From: Desulfuromonas sp. TF
GTDB lineage: Bacteria; Desulfobacterota; Desulfuromonadia; Desulfuromonadales; ATBO01
Assembly: GCF_000472285.1 (NCBI RefSeq)
Contig: NZ_KI421421.1
Coordinates: forward strand, 66,813 to 130,812
DNA: 64,000 bases
Direction of reading: 5' to 3'
In this document: piece by piece, positions 17,685 through 25,223 of the stretch
Numbering within the stretch: position 1 is the stretch's first letter
Layout of the letters: every line of letters begins with the position of its first letter
The notes under the pieces: model-generated
What the model saw: only the letters and a program-made list of their open reading frames with translations
Told to the model about the DNA's origin: nothing
Databases searched by the model: none
Program-made: the position numbers and the translations under genes

Positions 17685-19133
17685 TTATAGTTCCCGGGCG
17701 TCCCGAAAGACCAGGAGGAGAAAACCCGCCGGAAAGAGCGCTGCCAGGGGCAGAGCAGGCCAGACCTCCCGCTGCCAGGCGAAGATCAGTGGCAGAAGGG
17801 TGTAGCCGAAGAGGAAGAGTTCAATGGCCAAATACAACCAGACTGGTCTTCTGTAGTGATGCATGAGACCGGGGCTACGCTGACGACCACGGATACCGTA
17901 CTTGGGAGTGCGCTCGAATATTCCGCCGCGCTTTACCGCCCCCGCGATGACTGACCCAGCCAGAGTCGGCGCCAGACCTACGGTAAGAGCAGGGAGGAGT
18001 GGGAAATAAAGCAGACCGGAAAAATTGCGATGAGCCAGCAGGTGAATCAGGAAAAAAAGGGCCAGAGCGCCGCTCGCTCCGAAAAAGAGCGGCAGGTCGT
18101 AACGGAGCAACTGGTACGGCCCGACACCGATGCGCCAAGTGATGACTGGATAGAGGGTGAGAGTGACGATGGTCCCGAAAAGCCAGCCGAGGTTGGACAG
18201 AAGGTGAATGGCCGCCTCGGCTTTGACTGAGCGCGGGAGTGGCGCAGTCAGCAGCCGCGGGAGGAGTTTGCGGGCCGTCTGGATCGATCCCTTGGCCCAG
18301 CGCTGCTGCTGGCTGCGGAAGGCGGAAACGGTGGCGGGAAGTTCCGAGTCGACGACCACCTCGTCAAGATAGATGAAACGCCAGCCGGCTAGCTGGGCCC
18401 GGTAGCTCAGATCGAGGTCCTCGGTGACCGTATCTGACTGCCATCCTCCGGCCGACTCGATGGCCCCCCTCCGCCAGAGGCCGGCGGTACCGTTGAAGTT
18501 GAAGAAGAGCCCCCGGCGACAGCGGACCCGGTGCTCGATGCGGAAATGGGGTTCGAGCAGCAACGCCTGCAGGCGGGTCAACCAGGAATGATCGGTGTTG
18601 CAGAACCCCCATCGTGCCTGGACCATACCCACCTCCGGGGAGCGGAAATGAGGCACGGTCTGCCGCAGGAAATCAGAAGCCGGAATGAAGTCTGCGTCGA
18701 AAACGGCAATCAGCTCCCCCTTCGCTCTGCCCAAACCGAGGGCCAGGGCGCCCGCCTTGTACCCCCGTCGATGCTTCCGGCGTACCAGGAGCATGTCGAT
18801 CCCCTTGGCCCGCCAATAGGCCACCCGTTCATCGACGATGGCGCGGGTGTCGTCGTCCGAATCGTCCAGCACCTGGATTTCGAGTCGGTCCGCAGGCCAA
18901 TCGAGGGCGGCGGCGGCGTCGAGGAGTCGGGCGACGACGAAGCGTTCATTGAAGATCGGCAACTGCACCGTCACGATCGGACTCTCCTCCCGTTCGTCCG
19001 GCGGCGGTGGAAGAGGGTCGGGGGAATGCCGCCCCCGGCTCCAGCAGAGAAGCAGCCACAGACGATGCAGACCGTAAAGCGCCAGCAGGCCGAGGGAAGC
19101 AAAATAGAAAACGGCGCACAGTTGCATCAGCAT
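17685..19133 (-). CDS. Membrane glycosyltransferase, family 2 (cellulose-synthase-like)
   Basis: The 482-residue protein has one N-terminal membrane helix, a cytoplasmic GT2 domain and at least four C-terminal helices. All processive GT2 motifs are visible: VLDDSDDD, VFDADF, TVTEDLDLSY and QQQRWAKGS (the QxxRW box). Such enzymes extend beta-linked glycans or make glycolipids (cellulose, mannan or ceramide-glucosyltransferase type) from nucleotide sugars. There is no PilZ domain or Bcs partner, so cellulose is unlikely. It ends the operon TST-secreted protein-GT2. Confidence 0.88.
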   Translation of the reverse strand: MLMQLCAVFYFASLGLLALYGLHRLWLLLCWSRGRHSPDPLPPPPDEREESPIVTVQLPIFNERFVVARLLDAAAALDWPADRLEIQVLDDSDDDTRAIVDERVAYWRAKGIDMLLVRRKHRRGYKAGALALGLGRAKGELIAVFDADFIPASDFLRQTVPHFRSPEVGMVQARWGFCNTDHSWLTRLQALLLEPHFRIEHRVRCRRGLFFNFNGTAGLWRRGAIESAGGWQSDTVTEDLDLSYRAQLAGWRFIYLDEVVVDSELPATVSAFRSQQQRWAKGSIQTARKLLPRLLTAPLPRSVKAEAAIHLLSNLGWLFGTIVTLTLYPVITWRIGVGPYQLLRYDLPLFFGASGALALFFLIHLLAHRNFSGLLYFPLLPALTVGLAPTLAGSVIAGAVKRGGIFERTPKYGIRGRQRSPGLMHHYRRPVWLYLAIELFLFGYTLLPLIFAWQREVWPALPLAALFPAGFLLLVFRDAREL

Positions 19134-19181
19134 GTTCGAGGCATTTCTGTGGCAGTCCCATTTTCAGGGACGGCAACCGTC

Positions 19182-19652
19182 TTACTCATCGCAGTCACAG
19201 GGCACTCCCAGGATCTTGTATTCGAAAAGGTAGCGCTCGGGGTGCCAGTCGGTCAGTCGTGCTTGGTCTCCATCAATAGACAGATCGGAGGCGGGTACCA
19301 GGCAGATTTTCATCGTCCAGCTCTGCCAGGAGCCTGACAGCTCCAGCGCCCCCTCTTGGCCACTGACGCCTTGCGCGAGAATCCGGCCCTCGGCTGGGTC
19401 GTTGGCATGGCGGACCAGGGCGTACGCCGTTTCGGCACCCAGCCCCCAGGCACTGAAAGAGAAGTTGCCATTGTCCACGTCATAAATCAATCGGCCCGCA
19501 GCACCCCCTTCGATAATCTGCCAGGTTCCCGGGTCCTTGGCATGGAGCATGAGCGTCTTTTCACCAGAGGCCCCCCTTGCGACGGCAGGCAGGACGACGG
19601 AGGCCGAAACCGCCATCAGGACGGCTGCCAGTAGAATTCCCTTGAGCATCAT
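19182..19652 (-). CDS. Secreted protein of unknown function
   Basis: The 156-residue precursor has a clear signal peptide (MMLKGILLAAVLMAVSAS...) followed by a beta-rich domain with HAKDPGTWQIIEGGAAGRL, YALVRHANDP and a C-terminal CDCDE. I do not recognise the family. Its ATG overlaps the stop codon of the upstream tandem-rhodanese gene (ATGA), so the two proteins are made together, and the GT2 gene follows 48 bp later. A periplasmic partner of the sulfurtransferase is plausible but unproven. Confidence 0.65.
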   Translation of the reverse strand: MMLKGILLAAVLMAVSASVVLPAVARGASGEKTLMLHAKDPGTWQIIEGGAAGRLIYDVDNGNFSFSAWGLGAETAYALVRHANDPAEGRILAQGVSGQEGALELSGSWQSWTMKICLVPASDLSIDGDQARLTDWHPERYLFEYKILGVPCDCDE

Positions 19653-20527
19653 CGGCTGCCGTCACCGCCGGGACGTCGGAGCCAGTCCTCCATGCCGCCT
19701 TCGTAATTTATCCCGCCGGTGAACCCAGCGAGCTGGTGGACCATCCAGGCATAGGCCGAGCGCACCCCGCCCGTGCAGTAGAAGACGACCGGCTTGCCGG
19801 GGTCGATTCCCTTGTCGGCCATAAGCCTCTTCATCTTCTCCGGTGAAAGGGGGGACCGACAGGGGCCCTCGTAGAAATCACTCCACGGGATGCGGACCGC
19901 CCCCGGGATGCGTTCCTTGAGCCATTCCAGTGGGGAGCGCACATCGACGAGAGTCAGTGACTCCTGTCGGGCCATGAGATCTTCAGTGGTGATGTCGTGC
20001 TGCGGCTGCAGAGAGAGGGCATACGTCAGGGATGCCGCGGGCTCTGTGTCGCCCACGCTCAAGGGGAAACCGCCTTGCCGCCACCCCTGGATACCGCCGT
20101 CGAGGAGCCGAATCGGGCCCTGATGCCCAAGCCATGACAGTATCCAGATCGTCCAGCCTTCTCCCCCCCAACTGCTGTCGGCATCGCCGTAGACGACGAC
20201 GTGGCTTCGTTCATCGATTCCCAGGCTTCCCAGCGCAGCGGCCAGTTCCGCCGGCGGCAGGGGGCGAAAAGGGATTCCCAGCTCATCGGTTCTGGTGTAG
20301 TCTTCCCAGGAAAACGAGCGGGCTTCTGGAATGTGTCCAACGCTCCACTCGGTTTTCGGCCGGGCATCGAGAATGATCCATCGACTTTTCTCCCTCTGCA
20401 GGAGTTCCGGAGTGATGAGTTGCAGCTCCCCTGCAGCCGAGGCGGGCGACAGTGAAATCGCCATGGCGAAGGCCGCCGCCAGTAAGGAGCGGAAAATAGT
20501 ACCCCTTGTTTTTTTGCCTGTCATCAT
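19649..20527 (-). CDS. Periplasmic tandem-domain sulfurtransferase (TST type)
   Basis: From the ATG at 20527 (AAAAGGAG six bases upstream) the precursor has 292 residues: a signal peptide to about 31 and two rhodanese domains. Domain 1 (IILDARPKTEWSVGHIPEAR to LLDGGIQGWRQGG) has VVYGDADSS where the catalytic Cys should be, so it is inactive. Domain 2 (LTLVDVRSPLEWLKERIPGA) has VFYCTGGVRSAYAW with the cysteine and arginine. This inactive-plus-active arrangement is normal for thiosulfate/3-mercaptopyruvate sulfurtransferases. The donor cannot be predicted. Confidence 0.9.
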   Translation of the reverse strand: MMTGKKTRGTIFRSLLAAAFAMAISLSPASAAGELQLITPELLQREKSRWIILDARPKTEWSVGHIPEARSFSWEDYTRTDELGIPFRPLPPAELAAALGSLGIDERSHVVVYGDADSSWGGEGWTIWILSWLGHQGPIRLLDGGIQGWRQGGFPLSVGDTEPAASLTYALSLQPQHDITTEDLMARQESLTLVDVRSPLEWLKERIPGAVRIPWSDFYEGPCRSPLSPEKMKRLMADKGIDPGKPVVFYCTGGVRSAYAWMVHQLAGFTGGINYEGGMEDWLRRPGGDGSR

Positions 20528-21833
20528 CTTCGGCTCCTTTTCGTGCCTCTCCCTCCAGCCGGACCTGCGTCTGGGGGTCCCTCTGCTGGTCGGCGTTTCT
20601 GCGATGACCTTCATTTCTCTGGCCTGTATTCTCTTTCAAGGTGAGCGGAGAGGGATAACCTGGTCGCCTGTATTCATCCTTCTCGTCGCTCTGATCCTGC
20701 GCCTTTTATTCGTCGCCAGCCCCCCCACGCTTTCCGACGATATTCACCGCTATGTGTGGGACGGCCTGAACATCCTTGGAGGAACCAACCCCTACGCTCT
20801 CTCCCCCTCGTCCACCCCTCCCGTGCCGGGCATGCAGGACCTTCGTGAAGCCATCAACCATCCCGACCTCGTCACCATCTACCCCCCGGCTGCCCAGGTT
20901 GTCTTTGCCGTCGGAGCCTCTTTCGGGGGTGTGACAGGGATGAAGTCGTTTCTGGCCCTGCTCGACCTGGTCCTCTGCTTCATCATTCTGCGCCTGCTGA
21001 CCCGTCTCGATCTTCCCCCCTGGCGGGCGGTCCTCTACGCCTGGAACCCTTTGCCGGTGCTGGAGATCGCCTCTTCAGGCCACATCGACGGGGCGGCCGC
21101 GCTGTTTCTCTTTGCGGCCCTTTTCTTTCTGCTCAGATCCCGTGATAAACCGTTTTCACCCTTTCGCATCGCGGCGGCGGGCGGCTTCTTCGCCGCGTCC
21201 GTTCTGGTCAAGCTCTTCCCCCTGGTCTTCCTCCCTGCGCTCTTTTTCCTTTGCCGGGGAGCGGTCCGTTACTTCCTGGTGGGCTTCTGCCTCATCGCGG
21301 CAGGGCTCATTCTCCCGTTCATGCCGGAGATCGGCAATGCCTTTGCGACGCTCGATGTCTATTTAAGAAACTGGGAGTTCGCCGGGTTCGTCTTCCGCAT
21401 CCTGCGCGACCTGACTTCAGGTCCGACCGCCCGGATCGTTCTGGGGATCGTCTTTCTGGCCGCGATGACGCACATCTACACGCGGGCCGCGAGACGACGG
21501 AGCGCCATCGGCACCGTCGCAGCGATGTATGGAGTCGCCCTCGCTTTTCTCGTCCTCACCACGACCCTCCACCCCTGGTATGCCCTTTACCTTGCGGCGC
21601 TTCTCCCCTTCGCCGCCGGGGTGAGCGGGTTGGTTCTTTGCTGGAGCGTCCTGCTTGCCTACCAGGTCCTGATCCCTTATGCCATCCTCGGACAATGGTC
21701 CGAGCAGGGGTGGGTGGCGGCCGTCATTTTCCTTGCTCCGGTCCTTGCCTGGCTGGCGACCCGGGGTGCGCGCTCAGGGCTTCACGGCCGATCACCCAGA
21801 GAATCTTCCACCCTGCCCGCATCACCCCGCTGA
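20463..21833 (+). CDS. Polytopic GT87-like (mannosyl)transferase
   Basis: The product (456 residues from the ATG at 20463) has about ten membrane helices. It carries the aspartate motif of GT-C transferases in the first loop (TLSDDIHRYVWDGLNILGG, NPYALSP), then TIYPPAAQVVFAVGA and AWNPLPVLEIASSGHIDGAA, all typical of GT87/DUF2029 polyprenol-phosphate-sugar transferases. The start is uncertain: ATG 20463 has no good ribosome site and overlaps the 5' end of the divergent sulfurtransferase gene by 65 bp. Its 3' end overlaps the convergent GT2 gene by 110 bp. It probably uses the polyprenyl sugar made by that neighbour. Confidence 0.78.
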   Translation: MAKAAASKERKIVPLVFLPVIIFGSFSCLSLQPDLRLGVPLLVGVSAMTFISLACILFQGERRGITWSPVFILLVALILRLLFVASPPTLSDDIHRYVWDGLNILGGTNPYALSPSSTPPVPGMQDLREAINHPDLVTIYPPAAQVVFAVGASFGGVTGMKSFLALLDLVLCFIILRLLTRLDLPPWRAVLYAWNPLPVLEIASSGHIDGAAALFLFAALFFLLRSRDKPFSPFRIAAAGGFFAASVLVKLFPLVFLPALFFLCRGAVRYFLVGFCLIAAGLILPFMPEIGNAFATLDVYLRNWEFAGFVFRILRDLTSGPTARIVLGIVFLAAMTHIYTRAARRRSAIGTVAAMYGVALAFLVLTTTLHPWYALYLAALLPFAAGVSGLVLCWSVLLAYQVLIPYAILGQWSEQGWVAAVIFLAPVLAWLATRGARSGLHGRSPRESSTLPASPR

Positions 21834-22467
21834 GGGTCCGGCTGATCTTGGATCTTCCGGTGATTCTCGACCGGTAGGGAAGCGGCAACTCCGCCACCCG
21901 CAATCCGGCCTTCAGCGCCCGAATCTGCATCTCCACCGTCCAGCCGAACGTCCGATCCGACATGTTCAGCCTCTCCAGCGATTCCCAGGAGATGGCTCGC
22001 AGCGGCCCCAGGTCCTCGTAGGCGTGCCCCCAAAACAGGCGGATCAGCCGGGTGGCGAGCCAGTTGCCGAATCGCTGCTGGACGCTCAAGGCTTCGGCAT
22101 TTTCCGGCATACGCCGCGCTAGGGCAAGGTCGAGATTTCCCTCACCGAGCATATCGAGCAACAGCGGAAGATTTTCCACCCCATCGCTGCCGTCGGCGTC
22201 GGCAAAGGCGATGACGGCGGGGGGATCTTTGCGCAGGACGGCAAGTCCGGCCAGGCATGCGGCGCCGTACCCGGGGGCCGGCTCGTAGACCACCTCGGCC
22301 CCAGCGCACCGTGCCACGCTGGCGGTCGCATCGGTTGAACCATTGTCGATCACCAGCACGCGCGTCACGGCAGCCGGAATGCGCGCAAGAACCGCAGGCA
22401 GGGAGAGTTCTTCGTTTCGCGCGGGGATGATCAGGACGACGGTGTCCGTCACCGGCCCGGCGATCAT
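21724..22467 (-). CDS. Dolichyl-phosphate-mannose-synthase-like glycosyltransferase (GT2)
   Basis: The 247-residue soluble GT2 has VVLIIPARNEELSLPAVLARI, VLVIDNGSTDATA, the DXD-type AFADADGSDG and the later FGWTVEMQIRALKAG. These are hallmarks of DPM1-like enzymes that load a sugar onto polyprenyl phosphate. Its ATG overlaps the stop of the upstream Fe-S/VTT gene (ATGA), and GGAAAGGGG precedes it. Together with the convergent GT87-like gene it could form a two-step glycosylation pathway: sugar activation on lipid, then transfer on the periplasmic side. Confidence 0.85.
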   Translation of the reverse strand: MIAGPVTDTVVLIIPARNEELSLPAVLARIPAAVTRVLVIDNGSTDATASVARCAGAEVVYEPAPGYGAACLAGLAVLRKDPPAVIAFADADGSDGVENLPLLLDMLGEGNLDLALARRMPENAEALSVQQRFGNWLATRLIRLFWGHAYEDLGPLRAISWESLERLNMSDRTFGWTVEMQIRALKAGLRVAELPLPYRSRITGRSKISRTLSGVMRAGWKILWVIGREALSAHPGSPARQGPEQGK

Positions 22468-24290
22468 GCGACCCCTTTCCTTCGGTTCTGGAGGCAACGA
22501 TAGCCAACCGGCAGCAACGAGACCAGCGCCACCAGGCTGATTCCAAGCAAGGCCCTGGGCGACAGGCTGCCATGGACCAGATCGAACAGTGAACTAGAGA
22601 AGACGATAAAGGCTATGCAGGCCGGCAGCATGCAGACGAAAGTAGTCACAAAATAATGAGAAAAGGGAATTTTGGTCAGGCCTAGAGCGTAATTGAGCAG
22701 ATTGAATGGAAAAGCCGGAATCAGCCTGGTGAAGGCTACAACCTTCCACCCGTGCTCGGCCACCTCGCGATCCAGTCGTTCCAATTTGGAGCCGGTCAGT
22801 TTGGCCGAGACCCAGTCGCGGGCCAGGTAGCGGGCGCAGAGAAAGGCCAGGGACGCGCCTGTGGTGGCGCCGATCATCGTATAGACCACTCCCCAGACGG
22901 GGCCAAAGAGCAACCCGCCGACAATGGTCAGAGGGAGAGCCGGCAGGAAAAGTACCGGCGCCAGGGCGTAGATCAGCATGTAGAGAGCCGGAGCCAGCCC
23001 CTCGGAGCCAGCAATCAACTCCTGCAATCGTTCCGGTTGGAACCGGGGTGCGTCCGATACCTGCATGGCGGAGGCAGCGGCCACCAAAATGGCGAGCAGG
23101 ATCAGCGGCTTCCGGAAACGTTTTCTGGAATTTTCCTGCATCTGGCCGGATGTGCGCTCGCGTGTCACGGCAAAGCCCTCCTTGCGTTGAAAAGCTCTCT
23201 TGAGCAGGAGGCGATTTAGATAGGTAACCGGCGCTCTGGCGCCCTGCTTTTTCCCCGTAAAGGTCTGTTGTGGATCAAACAGGACATCGACCAGATGGTT
23301 GGTCGGTGTCTGTCGGCCCAGGGCCTGAACACAAGCGGCGCAGTAACTGATCATTCTGCCTCCGGCCGCCTCCGTCTCTCGCAGATTTCTCCACCCCGCC
23401 GCCATTTCGGGATGGAGCAGGTCGACCCCGCCCCCCTTCCCGCAACAGACGGTGGTGCCGCGCGAATGAGCCATCTCCTCCACCCTGAGCCCCTGGCGCC
23501 GAAGCAGAGTTCTGACCGCCGTCTGGGCCGCTTCGGCGTGACGGATCACGCAGGGGTCATGCACGGTGACGGTGCCGCTGGCTGCCGGCGGCTGCAGGTC
23601 CGCATCGGCCAGGGCCTCCCAGACGGTGCGGACCTTCAGACCGTCGCCGAAACCGGCGAACATCACATGGCAATTGGGGCAGGCGACCAGCACCTCCTCC
23701 ACCCCCTGCTCCCGCAGCCGGGCGGTCATCTTGGAGAACATTCCGGCGACATACGCTTCACGCCCCAGGGAGTGGGACGGCTTCAGGCAGCAGTCGAATA
23801 CGATGCCGAGCTGCGGATCGATCCGCTGCAGTTGGGTGAAGACCTCTTTGACCCCCTTAGGCCGGGTGCCGGAGAGGGAGCAGCCGGGAAAAAAAATGGT
23901 CGTACAGCCTTCCGGCAGCCGGTAGAGGGTGAAGCGGCGGGAGGTGCCCAACTTCTCATAGGTTTTCAGCGGGCGATGGGCGGCAAACTCTCCGCAGTTG
24001 CGGTCCACCGCCTCGCGGCGCATCTCCAGAAAGAACGCATCGAGGCGCAGTCGCTCCGGGCAGACCGCCGTGCACAGCCCGCAGAGGGTGCATTCAAAGG
24101 CGCAGTTCAGCGGCTCCGGGCTGTTTCCATCCAGGCGGGCGACGATCTGGCGCGGATTGCCGTGGCGCTGCAGAAAGCCGCACTCGCCGACGCAGCGCCC
24201 GCACTCGGTGCAGTCCCTCTGTATGTCCGCTTGCAGAGCCCGGAGGCGAGGGCGCAGTTCGGTATCGGCCGTAGACATCGGGCGACTCAT
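22464..24290 (-). CDS. Fusion of a CCG-type Fe-S oxidoreductase with a VTT (DedA/TVP38) membrane domain
   Basis: Residues 1-390 resemble GlpC/HdrB-type proteins. There are two ferredoxin clusters (DCTECGRCVGECG and CTLCGLCTAVCPE) and two CCG-like modules (FFPGCSLSG...CCLKPSH and VHDPCV...TVCCGKGGG). Residues 400-608 are a TVP38/TMEM64 membrane domain (ILLAILVAAASAM, LPALPLTIVGGLLFGPVWG, FTRLIPAFPFNLLNYALGLT). The first half normally passes electrons from cytoplasmic donors; the second belongs to a family with lipid-scramblase and transport roles. The frame is open throughout, so the fusion is real in this sequence. It lies between the barrel gene and GT2. Confidence 0.88.
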   Translation of the reverse strand: MSRPMSTADTELRPRLRALQADIQRDCTECGRCVGECGFLQRHGNPRQIVARLDGNSPEPLNCAFECTLCGLCTAVCPERLRLDAFFLEMRREAVDRNCGEFAAHRPLKTYEKLGTSRRFTLYRLPEGCTTIFFPGCSLSGTRPKGVKEVFTQLQRIDPQLGIVFDCCLKPSHSLGREAYVAGMFSKMTARLREQGVEEVLVACPNCHVMFAGFGDGLKVRTVWEALADADLQPPAASGTVTVHDPCVIRHAEAAQTAVRTLLRRQGLRVEEMAHSRGTTVCCGKGGGVDLLHPEMAAGWRNLRETEAAGGRMISYCAACVQALGRQTPTNHLVDVLFDPQQTFTGKKQGARAPVTYLNRLLLKRAFQRKEGFAVTRERTSGQMQENSRKRFRKPLILLAILVAAASAMQVSDAPRFQPERLQELIAGSEGLAPALYMLIYALAPVLFLPALPLTIVGGLLFGPVWGVVYTMIGATTGASLAFLCARYLARDWVSAKLTGSKLERLDREVAEHGWKVVAFTRLIPAFPFNLLNYALGLTKIPFSHYFVTTFVCMLPACIAFIVFSSSLFDLVHGSLSPRALLGISLVALVSLLPVGYRCLQNRRKGVA

Positions 24291-24293
24291 CGC

Positions 24294-25130
24294 TTAGGGG
24301 GTGGAGTAATAGATCGCCAGGGTATAGGTGGCGCCGGCCGCGGTGTTCTGACCGTACACCGCCGGAGTCCAGGCCGCCTCGATCCCCCAGGCCTTCGTGA
24401 GTTTATAGCCGACGGTCAGGTCGAGTTTGGCAAGATCGAAGTTGTTGGTCGTCGTGGGATTGCCGCTGCTGTCGCGGCGTCTGCCGTTGTCGACGCTGAA
24501 AATGCCGTCGAGTTTGGCCCGGGTGAAAACCTTCGGCGACAGGTCGAAGCCGACCTCGACCAGGTAGCGGATCTCATCGGAAGGGTCCTCGTCCCGCCAG
24601 CGGTAACCCAGCTCCAGGTTGGTGTAGCCGGGAAGAAGGGGCCAGAGCGAGCGGCCGTAGAGAAGCTTCCCTTCGACGTCGTACTGCCCGTTCCCCAGAG
24701 GCAGGGGGTCGTCTTCGTCGTAGGTCTCGGGGATCTTCACCAGAGTCTGTACCGAGAAGACGCCGATAGGGTTCTCCACCAGACGGCGGCGCAGCCCGAG
24801 TTCGATATCGCCGACCCCCCAGGTGGTGTCCCTTCTCAGGTCGTCGTCCTTTTCGATGCGCTTGTAGGTCAGAGAGCCAAGGACGGTCAGGGAATCGGTG
24901 AGGCCGTACTCGAAATAGTTGCTGAGATTGTAGTCGGTGAACTCGCCGTCGTTGGCGAAATCGACCCGATCGCCGTCCCGATCGAAGTTGCGGTCGGCGA
25001 AATAGTAATTGAAGGCCAGACGGTCGTAGAGGTGGTGTTTCTTCTGGGTCCAGGCGCCGGCGTGGCCGGCCGTGACCGAAGCGGCAAGAAGCGCGATCGC
25101 CACCAGCGATCGCTGCAGGATGGTACGCAT
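24294..25130 (-). CDS. Outer-membrane beta-barrel protein (MetA/phenol-pathway-like)
   Basis: The 278-residue precursor has a signal peptide (to about 26, AGHAG|AWTQ) and then alternating amphipathic strands: LYDRLAFNYYFADRNFD, YFEYGLTDSLTVLGSLTY, DIELGLRRRLVENPIGVFSV, NLELGYRWRDEDPSDE, and a final ATYTLAIYYSTP. The pattern fits the Pfam family 'putative MetA-pathway of phenol degradation', outer-membrane channels of unclear substrate. GGAGG precedes the ATG. It lies between the four-domain rhodanese lipoprotein and the Fe-S/VTT fusion, so a role in moving or sensing sulfur or selenium compounds is possible. Confidence 0.82.
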   Translation of the reverse strand: MRTILQRSLVAIALLAASVTAGHAGAWTQKKHHLYDRLAFNYYFADRNFDRDGDRVDFANDGEFTDYNLSNYFEYGLTDSLTVLGSLTYKRIEKDDDLRRDTTWGVGDIELGLRRRLVENPIGVFSVQTLVKIPETYDEDDPLPLGNGQYDVEGKLLYGRSLWPLLPGYTNLELGYRWRDEDPSDEIRYLVEVGFDLSPKVFTRAKLDGIFSVDNGRRRDSSGNPTTTNNFDLAKLDLTVGYKLTKAWGIEAAWTPAVYGQNTAAGATYTLAIYYSTP

Positions 25131-25223
25131 GGGAGGGTCCTCCGGTGATGCAATTCGGAAGAGCGCCGTGTTGCCGGCGCCCTCCGAACACATTTCAGGT
25201 TATTGAACACTTTCTTCGGCAGG

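Noticed and set aside
17685-19133. Cellulose synthase BcsA
   Set aside because: Processive GT2 motifs are present, but there is no PilZ domain and no bcs neighbours.
23268-25148. 626-codon plus-strand frame
   Set aside because: Runs antisense to the Fe-S/VTT fusion and the barrel gene, both well supported by motifs.
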